Part shown: positions 52,885-64,000 of the stretch, piece by piece | How the letters are laid out: every line of letters starts with the position of its first letter | Position numbering within the stretch: the stretch's first letter is position 1 | Assembly (NCBI RefSeq): GCF_042477335.2 | Contig: NC_091255.1 | Span: forward strand, 39,658,501 to 39,722,500 | DNA from: Ovis canadensis | Taxonomy: Eukaryota > Chordata > Mammalia > Artiodactyla > Bovidae | Direction of reading: 5' to 3' | Length of the DNA stretch: 64,000 bases | Notes under the pieces: model-generated | What the model saw: only the letters and a program-made list of their open reading frames with translations | The model's database searches: none | Told to the model about the DNA's origin: nothing | Program-made: the position numbers and the translations under genes

Positions 52885-53165
52885 GCTGTGAGCCATGAGT
52901 CCTTCATTGGAAGGACTATTGCTGAAGCTCCAATTCTTTGACCACCTTATGTGAAGAGCCGACTCATTGGAAAAGACCCTAATGCTTGGAAGATTGAGGG
53001 TGAAAGGAGAAGGGAGCAGCAGAGGATGAGATGGTTAGATAGCATCACTGACCTAGTGAATTTGAGCAAACTCCAGGAGATAGTGAAGGATAGAGGAGCC
53101 TGGCATGCTGCAGTCCATGGGGTCACAGAGCTGAACATGACTTAGGGACTGAACAAAGGAACAAT
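52885..53165 (+). mobile_element. BovB LINE 3' fragment
   Basis: 'ccttcattggaaggactattgctgaagctcc' to 'catgacttagggactgaac' is the BovB ORF2 C-terminus and 3' end. Confidence 0.85.
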
Positions 53166-54689
53166 GATGTTTTCTTCATGAATCTGCTCTTGGGCAAGGC
53201 TCAGAGGGTCCAGCTCATTTCTGTTGCACTCGATGTCAGCTGTGGTGGTTCAGATGCTGAGGCCTGCTCACCTATCCAGTGAGCTTGGAAAAGTCCACCC
53301 CCCCACCCCCGCCAACACACACGCCAACCCCTAACCTTGAGAGCATCACTGGAGCCCTTGTCTCCGCAGCTCACAGCATCAGCCTGGACCACAGTCTGCC
53401 TGGCTTCACTTGTGGCTGCACCTCTACCTGGGCCCCTTCACAGTGTGGCTTGGGAAGGACCCCCGAAGAGAGGCCACAGGCCCCAATATCAGTATTTTGT
53501 CTGGATGGGCACACTTTTGGAATACCACTGATCATGGCAAAATAACCTCTTATTGGTCCCGCTAAGCCCTGCCTGACCCACACTGCCAAGAGCAGGAGGC
53601 CAGAGGAGTGTAAACCCATGTTTGTGGCCCAGGTCCTCTTGCTGTAGTGAATTGTGTCCAGAATCCTGCCCGCTGGACCCTGGGGCCAGCCTCCCTGTAT
53701 AAAGTCTGCCAGTCACACCGGAGCTGGGCACCAGGGCATTCTGTCATTTTCAGTGTCATGGAATGGCCCCTCGGAGAGCTGTACTTCCAAGCCACTTTCC
53801 GTTGGACTGGATCACAGGTTTATTTTTAAAACCATGCCCAAACCATAGACCAGAAAAAGACCTTGGCAAGTCATTGAGTCCAGGCTCTAACTTCAGAGAG
53901 AATCACACTTTCAGTCCACCCCAGAGAACCTTTCTGCAATGACAGGTATCCTGGAAATGGCCCCCACGGACGGCTTGGAATCTGTTCATCCTGAGCCAAT
54001 CAATCCCTTCATGTTCAGGAAGCGCATCAGGTCTTGTTCTGAACGTCACCAGACCGTGGTCTCTGACAAACATAGACCCCAAACCGTGAGCAGAGGAGAG
54101 CGTGAGAGTCATGCAGTGTTTGTGACTCTCTTTTGCAGCCTTGAGATCATATTGTAATCCATCCTTAAAACCATGAAGGTTCACGGCACTCAGTTCAGTG
54201 ACCGCGAGAAGGTGGAGGTAGAAGATACAAAATGGGCTTCTGTGGGGTCTGCCAGGGTGGCTAAACCAAGTGGCATCGCCAGGGCACTTAACAATGGAAG
54301 TTTATTTTCTGCTAATTTCAGAGGCTAGCAGCCCCCAAATCACGGTATCCATGGGGTTGGCTCCTCCTGAGGCCCCTCTCCCTGGCTTGCAGACAGCCGT
54401 CTCCTCCACGCGTCCTCATACAGTCATCCCGTGGGCATCAGCGGCGTTAATCACACTCACAGTTTTGTCTTGCCGTCACCACCGTCCATGGAAGTCCTCG
54501 TCTAGCAAAACTGAAACTCTGTATCCCTGGAACAGTAACTCCCCCGTAACCCCTGGTAACCACCTTTGCAGTACATGTTACAATACTCACACTGTTCGCT
54601 GTAGAAGAATTAGAATATTTAACACAAGGGAAGAACACAGGGCTCACAACACCTTGACATATGCCTTAGCATATTCCGCTTGCCTCTGA
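53166..54689 (+). other. intron sequence, nothing recognised
   Basis: About 1.5 kb with no supported repeat. Several overlapping frames of 60-140 residues occur on both strands (e.g. 54270-54689 plus, 53903-54184 minus), but none has a recognisable domain. A C-rich patch lies at 53297-53313. Confidence 0.45.
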
Positions 54690-54692
54690 GTG

Positions 54693-54941
54693 GGGCTTCC
54701 TTGGTGGCTCAGTGGTAAAGAATCCACCTGCCAGTGCAGGAGATACATGTCTGATCTCTGGGTCAGGAAGATCCCCTGGAGAAGGAAATGGCAACCCACG
54801 CCAGTATTCTTGCCTGGGAAATCCTATGGACAGAAGAGCCTGGCAGGCTACAGTCGGGGCAAGGAGTCAGACACGACTTAGTGACTAAACAACAGCATCC
54901 GTGTGTGTGTGTGTGTGTGTATACACATATATATATATATG
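54693..54941 (+). mobile_element. Bov-tA SINE with (GT)n(AT)n tail
   Basis: 'gggcttccttggtggctcag' to 'gacacgacttagtgactaaacaac' is a plus SINE. It is followed by a GT then AT dinucleotide run (54901-54941). Confidence 0.9.
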
Positions 54942-55602
54942 TTTTTTTACTGCATGTACTGGTTTATAGCTTCTCCTTGCTTAATATATCAATACCTTTG
55001 CATGTCAAATATGTCATCATTTTTAATACTTACCTGAAAGTCCATCCATTTAAACAATTCCTTTTCATTTGGGGGGGGGGTAATTCTTTGGGTTTTTTCC
55101 AGTATATCCATGTTCCAAAGGGCCAGAGACAAAAGATTGAGTATAAACATAGACCTCCGTTCAGCAATGCTCGGATAACTTTCTTACAGTTCGGTCTTTG
55201 TCTACATCCTCAGTTATTTCTTGGGGAAGAGTTCCTCCTTTTAAGTTACCTGGAGAAACACTTTCTCTATGTTCAGGCTTTTAAAAGATTGCTTATGACT
55301 GAGACGTTTTGCTGTGTGCCTGAAGCTAGCATATCATTGTTAATCAGCTGTGTTTGTGTGTTAGTTGCTCAGTTGTGTCTGACTCTGTGACCCCAGATTG
55401 CATTCAATGAAGATGAACCATTTCGTGCTTCCAACAGCTGTGGGTGCCTGACTCAGGTAACCTTGTCCCTTAAAAACTAAAATAATAGGTGGATGTGGCT
55501 TCAAAAAATCAAGTTGTGGAGAAGGACTTATCACGAAAAGGTACCAACCCTGTTACCCTGATCCCACGCCCAGGCCTGCTCTCTGAAGACGGTTTGTTTG
55601 TT
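54942..55602 (+). other. intron sequence with a short Bov-tA end
   Basis: 55357-55396 ('gttagttgctcagttgtgtctgactctgtgacccc') is only the 3' tip of a minus-strand Bov-tA. The rest is not recognised. Confidence 0.55.
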
Positions 55603-55856
55603 TGTTTTTTAAATAGCTTTTATTTTTGGCTGTGCTGGGTCTTGGTTGGTGCCTGCAAGCCTTCTCTAATTGTGGCGAGCGGGCTTCTCATCGTGGTGGC
55701 TTCTCTTGTTGAGGAGCACAGACTCTAGGCACAGACTTCCATAGTTGTGGCATAAGGGCGAAGTCACCCCCGCAGCCTGTGGGATCTTCCCAGACCAGAC
55801 ATTGAACCCTGCGTCGGTAGGAGGATTCTTAACCACTGAGGCATCAGGGAAGGCCA
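55603..55856 (-). mobile_element. CHR-1-type tRNA-Glu SINE
   Basis: 'ttttatttttggctgtgctgggtc', 'ttgtggcgagcgggcttctcatcgtggtggc', 'gaccagacattgaaccctgcgtcgg' and 'aaccactgaggcatcagggaaggcc' follow the long CHR SINE in reverse complement. Confidence 0.85.
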
Positions 55857-55945
55857 TGGAGACAGCTGTGGCTTCTGTATTTAATGCCTGGGGAACTTGT
55901 CCCCACATCTGTAAGTAATACGCTTGTTCTGTTGGTTCTTTCTCA

Positions 55946-55986
55946 TACACACACACACACACACGTGCACGCGTACACACACACAC
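55946..55986 (+). repeat. (CA)n microsatellite
   Basis: CA repeat interrupted by 'cgtgcacgcgta'. Confidence 0.95.
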
Positions 55987-56157
55987 AGTTTCCTTCCTAC
56001 TGGGGAGATGAGGTTTCGATTCTGTGAAACCACCTGCCTCCTCCTGCATTACCATTTTTGAAATTGTTGTAACAAACCACATGTTACATACGTTTAAATC
56101 TCTCTGCACATGCCCCAAGTGGTACAGTTTCTCTTGTATGGCTTGAGTGAATCTGAT

Positions 56158-56239
56158 TCACCTCTCTTTCTCAGCTCTTTTCTTCTCCCTCTTTTTCCTT
56201 CCTTTCCCTTCTTTCCTTTCTCTTTTTCTCCTTTTCACA
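56158..56239 (+). repeat. polypyrimidine tract
   Basis: About 80 bases are almost only C and T ('cctctctttctcag...cttttcac'). No AG-bounded exon follows it, so I do not read it as a splice acceptor. Confidence 0.8.
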
Positions 56240-58587
56240 TCTCAAAGACTGATAAAATTTACATTCGTTCTCTCCTGTAATCCCCATAATTACATACTCT
56301 ATGCTTTGATCATGGGTTGATTCTAAAAGTCAAGTCAATTAAATACTTCTTTTGTAGCTACTTAAATATTGTTCATTGCAGAGCCCAGTAACATGTCAAT
56401 ACTATTTCATGCTGTGTGGTTCCAATGTAAAGAATCTACTCAGATCATGGAGACTTTGCCTAGTGCCAAGGTTAAATGAATACTCTTCTGTTATGTTCTA
56501 CAAATGAGTTGATCATGTATCACTTTACTTCAATTCATATTTTTTTAAATTCATATTTGAATCCTGTCTTTCTTGGGCACTTTTCCTTTGGGGTTATCTT
56601 GTTTCTTCTTCTTGGGAGAATCATATGCCTTCATACCTTCCGGCTTAGTCATCCCATCTATTATCTTGTTGCTGTCTTCATCTTCGAGGCCACTGAGTTA
56701 TGACTTGGATTTACTGTTCACAAAGTTTCCTGAGGGGCTGACATCCTGGGATTTCCTCTTCTGGTCTCAGGTTTATTTCTATCATTTCTTGCTGGATTGA
56801 AGTTTTATCCTTATTTTTCCCTGGAGAGCATCCTTAAGGAGTTTTCTCAGAAAGAGAAGTAGACTCCTTTTCTGTTTCTAAAAACGATTTTATTTTGCCT
56901 CTGTTCTTGACTGATAAGTTACCATAATAAAATTTTTTTTTAGATTGAAATGGATTTACACTCAGAATTTTGGAATTGGTCTGTGGTAGTCTGTCGTCAG
57001 TTACTTCTAATAAATTCTGCGGATGGTCTGATTGTTGCAACTCGATAGCTTCATCCTGTCTGACAGCCTTTAGGATCTCTTTGTTTTATTGTGTCCTTCA
57101 CAGTCCAGGCACTCACAATTTGAGGGCTTGGGTGTCTCTTTCATTCTAAGAATTTTCTTCTCTCTCTTTCTCTTTCACTAATTTCCCATTCTGGTTTTTT
57201 TCCATCATTTTCCCCTGGGAACTTCTATAGGGCTTACTTCCAGAAATCTCTCTGGGGTTCTAATTGTTGTTATTTTCATAGCTTTCTATGTTTTTAATAG
57301 GTGTCATTTTCTTCTTGAAGGTCTCAGAAGAAACTAGTTAAATAAGGTGTTTTCTTTCTCAATTTAAGTGTTGTTTGTGCCTTGTTTTGAAAATACAGCT
57401 TTGTCCTGGCATTAGAATAACTTGGCCATGTGTGTCTCTTCTTATTCCCAAGAGACAATTTTCTTCTTGTTAACCTGCTTCTCTTTATTTAGTTGCCTTT
57501 TCTTGGTGCAAAGGGAATGCCTTTCATGGTTGCTGTGCCACTTTGGACTGTCTCCCTTGTTTCTGTCTGGCAAATCCTACCCAGCTCTCAGTACCTGCTG
57601 ATGCTACCGCCTTTGGGAGCCTTTCTCAGTAATTCTCACACCGCCACCCCCCACATGTATTCATGTTCAGACTGGTAGTTAATGAAGATTCTCACTGAAA
57701 AATTAATAATTGCTATACTGATTTTAAGATGGAGGGGACTATGGACAATTTCAGGAATATCAAATAATTGCACTTTTAATCAGAATAAGATAAGCTATCG
57801 GATGAGACCCTCTGCAGCCAGTATGTTGAGCTGAGATTGTATTGAGTTTAGTAATAGAAAAATCCACTTAGAATGGCTTTGAAAAGGGTTGATTTCTCTC
57901 AAAAGTAAGTCCAAGTGTAAATGGTGGGTGGAGTTGTATCAGTGATTCGGTCATGTCAGGCCAGCATCTCTGCAGTTCTGACAGTTCTCCACGATTACAA
58001 AACAGCTGCTGCCACTCCTGCCATCGTATCTTCATTCAAAGCAGGAAGAGGACAAAGAGCCTGACAGCTGTGTCCTCTTCATTCTTATCAGGAAAGTAGA
58101 GCTTTTCCAGATGACTCTGAAGCATACTTCTGCTTCTGTCTTAGAGCCTAGAACCAGGACACATGGGTATTCCTAATTTCAGGAGAAACTGGGACGGTTT
58201 TGACCTCCCACCTTCTTTGGTGAGAGATGGCAAAGCAGCAGAGGTGGGGATGGCCTTTAGGAGAGAGCCAGTTAGCAGAGTCTGACAAAATGAGCAAGTT
58301 TGAGTAGGGAAAGCCACTGTGCCCGATTGTATCAAAGATGGCACTGCATTTTAATGAGTGTTTATAGAGCACGTGCTGTGTCTAAGTGCTTTCCTGTTGC
58401 TGAGCATGATAGATGTCCCAGGGGCGCTTGTTTGGTGAACAAGGGAAAGTTAGATGTGCCTGCAGCATAGAGTGTATCAGGCAGGCAGAGATGGTGGGGA
58501 TCGGTATGAAGAGTGGGAGATGCCTGGGTGTGGAAGATGGGGGCAGTTTGGGGACCTTGAGAAGATAAATTTGTTGACTCAGCAGGA
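56240..58587 (+). other. intron sequence, nothing recognised
   Basis: More than 2 kb of AT-rich sequence without a supported gene. Parts at 56470-57500 have the character of very old LINE or LTR sequence, but no landmark is clear. Confidence 0.4.
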
Positions 58588-58756
58588 TGTTCTAGAGGAG
58601 AACGGGGCAATAGAGGATAAGATGGTCGGATGGCATCACTGACTCAATGGACATGAGTTTGAGTAAACTCTGGGAGATAGTGCAGGACAGGGAAGCCTGG
58701 CTTGCTGCAGTTCATAGGGTCAGAGAGAGTCAGATACAACTTAGCGACTAACAGTA
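58588..58756 (+). mobile_element. BovB LINE 3' fragment
   Basis: 'gaggataagatggtcggatggcatcactgactc' to 'cagatacaacttagcgactaac' is a short BovB 3' end. Confidence 0.85.
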
Positions 58757-59049
58757 TAATACACCAAAGCATAGTCCTGGACCCACAGTATCAGCATTAC
58801 TTTCAAACTTGTTAGAAATGCCAATTCTCCAGTCCCAACCAGACCTTCTGAGTCAGAACTTCTGGGAATGAGCTCCGGCAATCTGCTTTAAGAAGCACTC
58901 CAGGAGGAGGGAGTCAGGATGGTGCAGGAGAAAGTGGATGTGGAATACATCTCTCTCTGCAGATTCATCAAGAATACATCTACAGATGTAACAGTTCTCA
59001 AAGAACACCAGCTGAATGCTAGCAGGAGCAATGCTTTGGCATATTAGTA
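58757..59049 (+). other. intron sequence, nothing firm
   Basis: 58780-58900 ('cccagtatcagcattactttcaaacttgttagaaatgcc') resembles the MER5-type hAT block '...agcatcacctgggaacttgttagaaatgc', so an old MER5-like fragment is likely. Confidence 0.5.
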
Positions 59050-59252
59050 CTGTTAGTCACTAAGTCGTATCTGACTCTTTGCGATCCTATGGACTGCAGC
59101 CCACCAGGCTCCTCTGACCATTGGGTTTTCCAGGCAAGAATACTGGAGTGGATAGCCATTCCCTTCTCCAGGAGATCTTCCTGACCCAGGGACTGGACCC
59201 AGGTCTCCTGCATTGTAGGCAGATTCTTTACCATCTGAGCCACCAGGGGCTT
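59050..59252 (-). mobile_element. Bov-tA SINE
   Basis: 'tgttagtcactaagtcgtatctgac' to 'atctgagccaccaggggc' is a complete minus unit. Confidence 0.9.
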
Positions 59253-59402
59253 CATATTATACTAAGATGATGACTTAATTTAGAGTTGACTTAATTTAAA
59301 AAAATTGAAGATAATAACATCTGCCTTTAAAAAAAAAAGTGACTGTCTTCACTATATTTTCTGTATACTTCATGATTGGGCATTTGAAGTCTCATTGTCT
59401 CA

Positions 59403-60396
59403 GGAGCCTCTTGAGAAACCTATATGCAGGTCAGGAAGCAACAGTTAGAACTGGACATGGAACAACAGACTGGTTCCAAATAGGAAAAGGAGTACGTCAA
59501 GGCTGTATATTGTCACCCTGCTTATTTAACTTCTATGCAGAGTACATCATGAGAAACGCTGGGCTGGAAGAAGCACAAGCTGGAATCAAGATTGCCAGGA
59601 GAAATATTAATCTCAGATATGCAGATGACACAACCCTTATGGCGGAAAGTGAAGAGGAACTAAAAGCCTCTTGATGAAGGTGAAAGAGGAGAGTGAAAAA
59701 GTTGGCTTAAAGCTCAACATTCAGGAAACTAAGATCATGGCATCTGGTCCCATCACTTCATGGGAAATAGATAGGGAAAGAGTGGAAACAGTGTCAGACT
59801 TTATTTTTGGGGGCTCCAAAATCACTGCAGATGGTGACTGCAGCCATGAAATTAAAAGACGCTTACTCCTTGGAAGAAAAGTTATGACTAACCTAGATAG
59901 CATATTGCAAAGCAGAGACATGACTTTGTCAACAAAGGTCCGTCTAGTCAAGGCTATGGTTTTTCCTGTGGTCATGTATGGATGTGAGAGTTGGACTGTG
60001 ATGAAAGCTGAGCGCCAAAGAGTTGATGCTTTTGAACTGTGGTGTTGGAGAAGACTCCTGAGAGTCCCTTGGACTGCAAGGAGATCCAACCAGTCCATTC
60101 TGAAGGAGATCAGCCCTGAGATTTCTTTGGAAGGAATGATGCGAAAGCTGAAACTCCAGTACTTTGGCCACCTGATGCGAAGAGCTGACTCATCGGAAAA
60201 GACTCTGATGCTGGGAGGGATTGGGGGCAGGAAGAGAAGGGGACGACAGAGGGTGAGATGGCTGGATGGCATCACTGACTCGATGGATGTAAGTTTGAGT
60301 GAACTCCAGGAGTTGGTGATGGACAGGGAGGCCTGGCGTGCTGCGATTCATGGGGTCGCAAAGAGTGGGACATGACTGAGCGACTGAACTGAACTG
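59403..60396 (+). mobile_element. BovB LINE 3' third, one frameshift in ORF2
   Basis: The copy begins inside the reverse transcriptase (LLRNLYAGQEATVRTGHG) and contains an intact motif C (LRYADDTT at about 59616). It runs through the ORF2 C-terminus to the 'gactgaactgaactg' 3' end. Two open stretches, 59403-59674 and 59671-60375 (234 residues), would be one frame but for loss of one A in the A-run at 59662-59665; the copy at 63756 has five A there. This is one of the least decayed BovB pieces here, but it lacks the 5' two thirds. Confidence 0.9.
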
Positions 60397-60611
60397 TCTC
60401 AGGAGAGACTGCCCTTTCTAGGCCTGGCTGATTCCTGGAGAGAGCAGACAGTTTGCCTGCAAGCACATCTTTGATAGGCAAACAACCAATCATGAATCCA
60501 TACCTCCACTCATCTGTTTGCAAGCTCCTGTTGTCTGGACACTATTCTTCCTCTTCTGAGTCACTGCAGGTTCAGATACTGGACTGGTAGGGACCTCCAT
60601 AGCCCAGTGCT

Positions 60612-60753
60612 TGTGTGCTCGGTGGTGACCAACTCCTTGAGACCCCATGGACTGCAGCCTGCCGCGCTCCTCTGCTCATGGGATTTTGCAGGAAGAATGG
60701 GTTGCCACTTCCTCCTCCAGGGAATCTTTTCCACTGAGCCACCAAGGAATTCC
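60612..60753 (-). mobile_element. Bov-tA SINE, internally deleted
   Basis: 'ctcggtggtgaccaactccttgagaccccatggactgcagcc' to 'cactgagccaccaaggaattcc' is a shortened minus unit. The central 'cttcccaacccaggg' block is missing. Confidence 0.8.
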
Positions 60754-61970
60754 TGTGATGAGACTATCTCTGCTTTAAAGGCAGCTTCGCTCTGAGACTT
60801 CTGTAATGACAGCTGAGAATCATTGCTTGGCTCTCTTGTCACTAAGTGTCTTTCTGTGATGAGGCTGGAACTCTAGGGCAGCATGTCAGGTAAGATCTCC
60901 AGCATGTCCGTAGTGAATGTTTCCTTCACTGTCATACTCCGCACTCAGGATGTGGTTGCAAACTGGGGTTATGTGAACTATATTTTTATAGATTTGGGAA
61001 ATGACGAGTTGGCTAAGCCATTTAATTTCCTACAGGATGTCTCAGAGCCTTTAATACTTTAATAAGACTCTGTTAATGGATAACATAACCTTCAGTGTTT
61101 CCTAACATTTTTTCCACAGAGCGCTTTTCTTTGGAGTGTCTAATAACTATTTTTTCATGGAACACATTCTGTGACCTGACAAGCTCAAGTATGACACTGG
61201 CGACAGTCAGGATTTTTGTGGGTGGTGGTGATTATTCTCCTAAGCCCCTAAGGAGAACAGTACACCATTTTTAGATCTATTTGCCCAAGGCTCTGATTTG
61301 CATTAGTCTCTTGGTGTGAAAAATAAAAATACATGATTGTACTCAGGTGTCACCTACACAGTGCCTATCACTCTGTAGAATGACTCACCCTCTGAAAACA
61401 GTAGTGTTCATTGTCTTAGTAGTGAACAATGCTCTTTCATTTACAAAGATGAAACCAAAATTACCAGGCTTCCTAAAATTAGCATCACCTTTGAGCCCAC
61501 CACCTTGCTTGGGTCAGTCTTGAGTGCTCTGTTGAAGTGCTTCGTGTGTAATGGAGGAAGTCTCCGGCGAGTGGACAGTCGGGCTAAGCGACCTCCAATC
61601 AATTCAGTATTGATCAGTCTTCCCAGGTCAGCAAAACATTCTAGGAGTTTCTTAAATCCTCTTGATTTCCAAATAAGTGTATGACCCCACACTGTAAGAG
61701 CAAAATTTGTCTCCAGCACAAGATCCTTTTCTTTTAAAGGAGTTTGTTGCTGCCTTATCAATTATATAGTTATATTGTTTTGATTGATAATTTTATTTTA
61801 TGTGCAGTTGAACTGTGAATAATTAGCTAGCAATCAAGATGCCCTAAAACTCAACTCTTACTCTTAAAGAAAAAGTAGTAATATCTTTAAAGAAAATGTT
61901 TATAATGTCACAGTTTATGTATATTGCATGTATTATATATTTATTATATATAAAACATATGTATATATGA
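60754..61970. other. intron sequence, unexplained minus frame
   Basis: No known repeat is recognised. 61441-61761 on the minus strand stays open for 106 codons without matching any family I know. There is no promoter, splice or poly-A context for it. Confidence 0.4.
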
Positions 61971-62100
61971 AGTGAAGTGAAAGTCACTTTGTCATGTCCG
62001 ACTCTTTGTGACCCCATGGACTGTAGCCCACCAGGCTCCTCTGTCCATGGGATTCTCCAGGCAAGAATGCTGGAGTGGGTTGCCATTCCCTTCTCCAATG
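61971..62100 (-). mobile_element. Bov-tA SINE, partial
   Basis: 'aagtgaagtgaaagtcactttgtcatgtccgactc' to 'ttgccattcccttctccaatg' is the BovB-derived part of a minus unit without its tRNA head. Confidence 0.9.
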
Positions 62101-62848
62101 TATGTATATAAACTTACATAAATGAGTCCTATAATCCCAGAAGACTATAAAACAAAAAATACTCATTAGATTCCCTATATTCTGCCTTAAATATATGTGT
62201 GTGTGTATAACTATATATGTATATGTGTATAAATCATTTATGCAAGGAACCATTTATGCAAGTTTATGCTTAATACTTGGGGCTTATTTTTTATATTATC
62301 TTTTGTTTGATACATAGATTACCTGTATTTTCATATACATATTCTGAACCATGTTAAAGCTATGAATGTACTGTATAAATTCAGAACCAGAACACTAACA
62401 ATTGTGTTATCCTTTTCAAATCCCACCACTCTTCCTTTTCTAGAGATAACCACCATCTAAAATGCATTGTTTTTCATTTGATTACATGTGTATTCATCCT
62501 GTAACAATAAGTCGTTTTGTAGTTTTTAGGTTTGAGCCTTATGAAAATCATATCAAAATGGTCTTTTGTTTTTCCCCAATCACAGTACTTATTAGATTCA
62601 TCAATGTTGTTTTGGGTAAATTTTATTTAACTATTTTTATTAATGTATTAACATATGGTATAACATTATGTAAATATATACCATTTAAAAAATTCTCTTC
62701 TTGATGACCTTTTTCCCCCTAATTTTTTGTTTAACCAAAAAAAAAAAAAAAAGAAAAATCTGAATGTTTTGAAAATGTCTCCTGATAAATGCCCAGGGGT
62801 TTCTCTAGGACAGCATTTTTAAAATGCAGAATCCCAACCCATAGTTGG
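62101..62848 (+). other. AT-rich intron sequence, nothing recognised
   Basis: AT-rich with a TG/TA stretch at 62190-62230 and an A-run at 62739-62753. 62430-62700 has old-LINE character ('ccaccatctaaaatgc', 'tcatcctgtaacaat') but is not assignable. Confidence 0.4.
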
Positions 62849-64000
62849 TATGACAGAAATGGTATGGACCTAACAGAAGCAGAAGATATTAAGAAGAGGT
62901 GGCAAGAATACACAGAAGAACTATACAAAAAAGATCTTCACGATCCAGATAATCACAGTGGTGTGATCACTCACCTAGAGCCAGACATCCTGGAATGTGA
63001 AGTCAAGTGGGCCTTAGGAAGCATCACTATGAACAAAGCTAGTGGAGGTGATGGAATTCCAGTTGAGCTATTTCAAATCCTAAAAGATTATGCTGTGAAA
63101 ATGCTGTACTCAGTATGCCAGCAAATTTGGAAAACTCAGCAGTGGCCACAGAACTGGAAAAGGTCAGTTTTCATTCCAGTCCCTAAGAAAGGCAATGCCA
63201 AAGAATGCTCAAACTACTGCACAATTGCACTCATCTCACATGTTAGCAAAGTAATGCTCAAAATTCTCCGAGCTAGGCTTCAACAGTACGTGAACCATGA
63301 ACTTCCAGATGTTCAAGCTGGTTTTACAAAAGACAGAGGAACCAGAGATCAAATTGCCAACATCTGCTGGATCATCGAAAAAGCAAGAGAGTTCCAGAAA
63401 ATAATCTACTTCTGCTTTATTGACTATGCCAAAGCCTTCTACTGTGTGGATGACAACCTGTGGAAAATTCTGAAAGAGATGGGAATACCAGACCACCTGA
63501 CCTGCCTCTTGAGAAATCTATATGCAGGTCAGGAAACAACAGTTAGAACTGGACATGGAACAACAGACTGGTTCCAAATTGGGAAAGGAGTATATCAAGG
63601 CTGTATATTGTCACCCTGCTTATTTAACTTCTATGCAGAGTACATCATGAGAAATGCTGGGCTGGAAGAAGCACAAGCTGGAATCAAGATTGTGGGGAGA
63701 AATATCAATAACCTCAGATATTCAGATGACACCACCCTTATGGCAGAAAGCAAAGAAGAACTAAAAAGCCTCTTGATGAAGGTGAAAGGGGAGAGTGAAA
63801 AAGTTGGCTTAAAACTCAACATTCAGGAAACTAAGATCATGGCATCTGGTCCCATCACTTCCTGGAAACAGTGACAGACTTTATTTTGGGGGGCTCCAAA
63901 ATCACTACAGATGGTGACTGCAATCATGATATTAAAAGATGCTTGCTCCTTGGAAGAAAAGTTACAACCAATCTAGACAGCGTATTAAAAAGCAGAGACA
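62849..64000 (+). mobile_element. BovB LINE, 5'-truncated, long reverse-transcriptase frame, cut by window edge
   Basis: BovB similarity starts near 62849 (DRNGMDLTEAEDIKKRW) and continues past the right edge. A frame from 62789 to 63874 stays open for 361 codons; its first 21 codons, including the ATG, come from flanking intron sequence. It covers the linker and most of the reverse transcriptase: FIDYAKAF (motif A) and the FQIGKGV.QGC region. In motif C the usual YADD reads YSDD at residues 311-314 (63719-63730). 'AFDCVD' reads AFYCVD, and 'VRQGC' reads VYQGC. The stop at 63872-63874 follows a deletion of about 20 bases relative to 59760-59790. The endonuclease domain is absent, so the element cannot move by itself. 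Confidence 0.9.

Larger units (their letters stand above)
4944..64000 (+). other. ARHGAP44: inferred intron 1 of the RICH-family gene
   Basis: The donor at 4944 has no matching second exon in the window; the next coding segment of this family (continuing AEKTEV...) is not seen in any frame. The whole rest of the window is repeat-rich and non-coding. I infer one very long first intron, which fits a large mammalian gene. The right limit is the window edge, not the intron end. Confidence 0.65.

Noticed and set aside
56158-56245. Polypyrimidine tract as a splice acceptor for exon 2
   Set aside because: No AG followed by the expected continuation of the RICH protein (starting A-E-K-T) is present in the downstream sequence.
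59671-60375. 234-residue plus-strand frame as a host gene
   Set aside because: Its sequence is the BovB ORF2 C-terminus (LINE-specific '[21 protein letters not shown]' type end), repeated in many copies in this window.
62789-63874. 361-residue frame as a domesticated reverse transcriptase gene
   Set aside because: The start codon comes from flanking intron sequence, the endonuclease is absent, conserved residues are changed, and the frame ends at a deletion. It is best read as a decaying BovB copy.

Overview
This window is nuclear DNA of a ruminant (Pecora; cattle or a close relative, species not resolved). It is full of BovB (RTE) LINE sequence, the Bov-tA/Bov-A2 SINEs that share the BovB 3' end, and tRNA-Glu-related CHR-type SINEs. 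Beneath these lie ruminant L1 3' ends and old mammalian repeats (L2, MIR, MaLR-type LTRs, DNA-transposon relics). It has no prokaryotic, viral or plasmid gene organisation. Nearly all open reading frames are fortuitous or are pieces of BovB ORF2.

Region 1-4440 is intergenic: a polypyrimidine tract, hAT-like MITE relics, CHR SINEs and two minus-strand Bov-tA copies. Region 4440-5720 is a CpG island and the only host-gene landmark. An ATG at 4891 opens 53 coding bases that end at a consensus donor (CAG|gtaggt). The encoded N-terminus MKKQFNRMRQLANQTVG identifies the first coding exon of a RICH-family BAR/RhoGAP gene. The Arg at residue 9 favours ARHGAP44 (RICH2) over ARHGAP17. Upstream are a ZNF143/THAP11-type element with an NRF1-like site, a 9-codon uORF and a minimal ATG-TAA uORF.

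From 4944 to the end of the window I read intron 1 of that gene. I see no second exon, no functional tRNA and no other RNA gene. Landmarks are a partial endogenous-retroviral LTR (8594-8774), a nested repeat stack (23396-25620), a BovB copy with an inverted 5' piece next to a near-full-length BovB (28823-32775), another nested stack (33185-33967), a BovB with a 15-C run beside an LTR that holds a TA-flanked MITE (45336-47120), and two plus-strand BovB copies at the right end (59403-60396; 62849 to the edge). The last carries a 361-codon open frame over part of the reverse transcriptase.

I found no undescribed multi-gene system. The points most worth checking are the promoter and uORF layout of the gene, the twin-priming-like BovB, the nested insertions that give relative ages, inverted SINE pairs that could fold in the pre-mRNA, and a few stretches I could not explain. 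Repeat family names come from recognition by eye, and boundaries are good to about 5-20 bases unless a target-site duplication is given.
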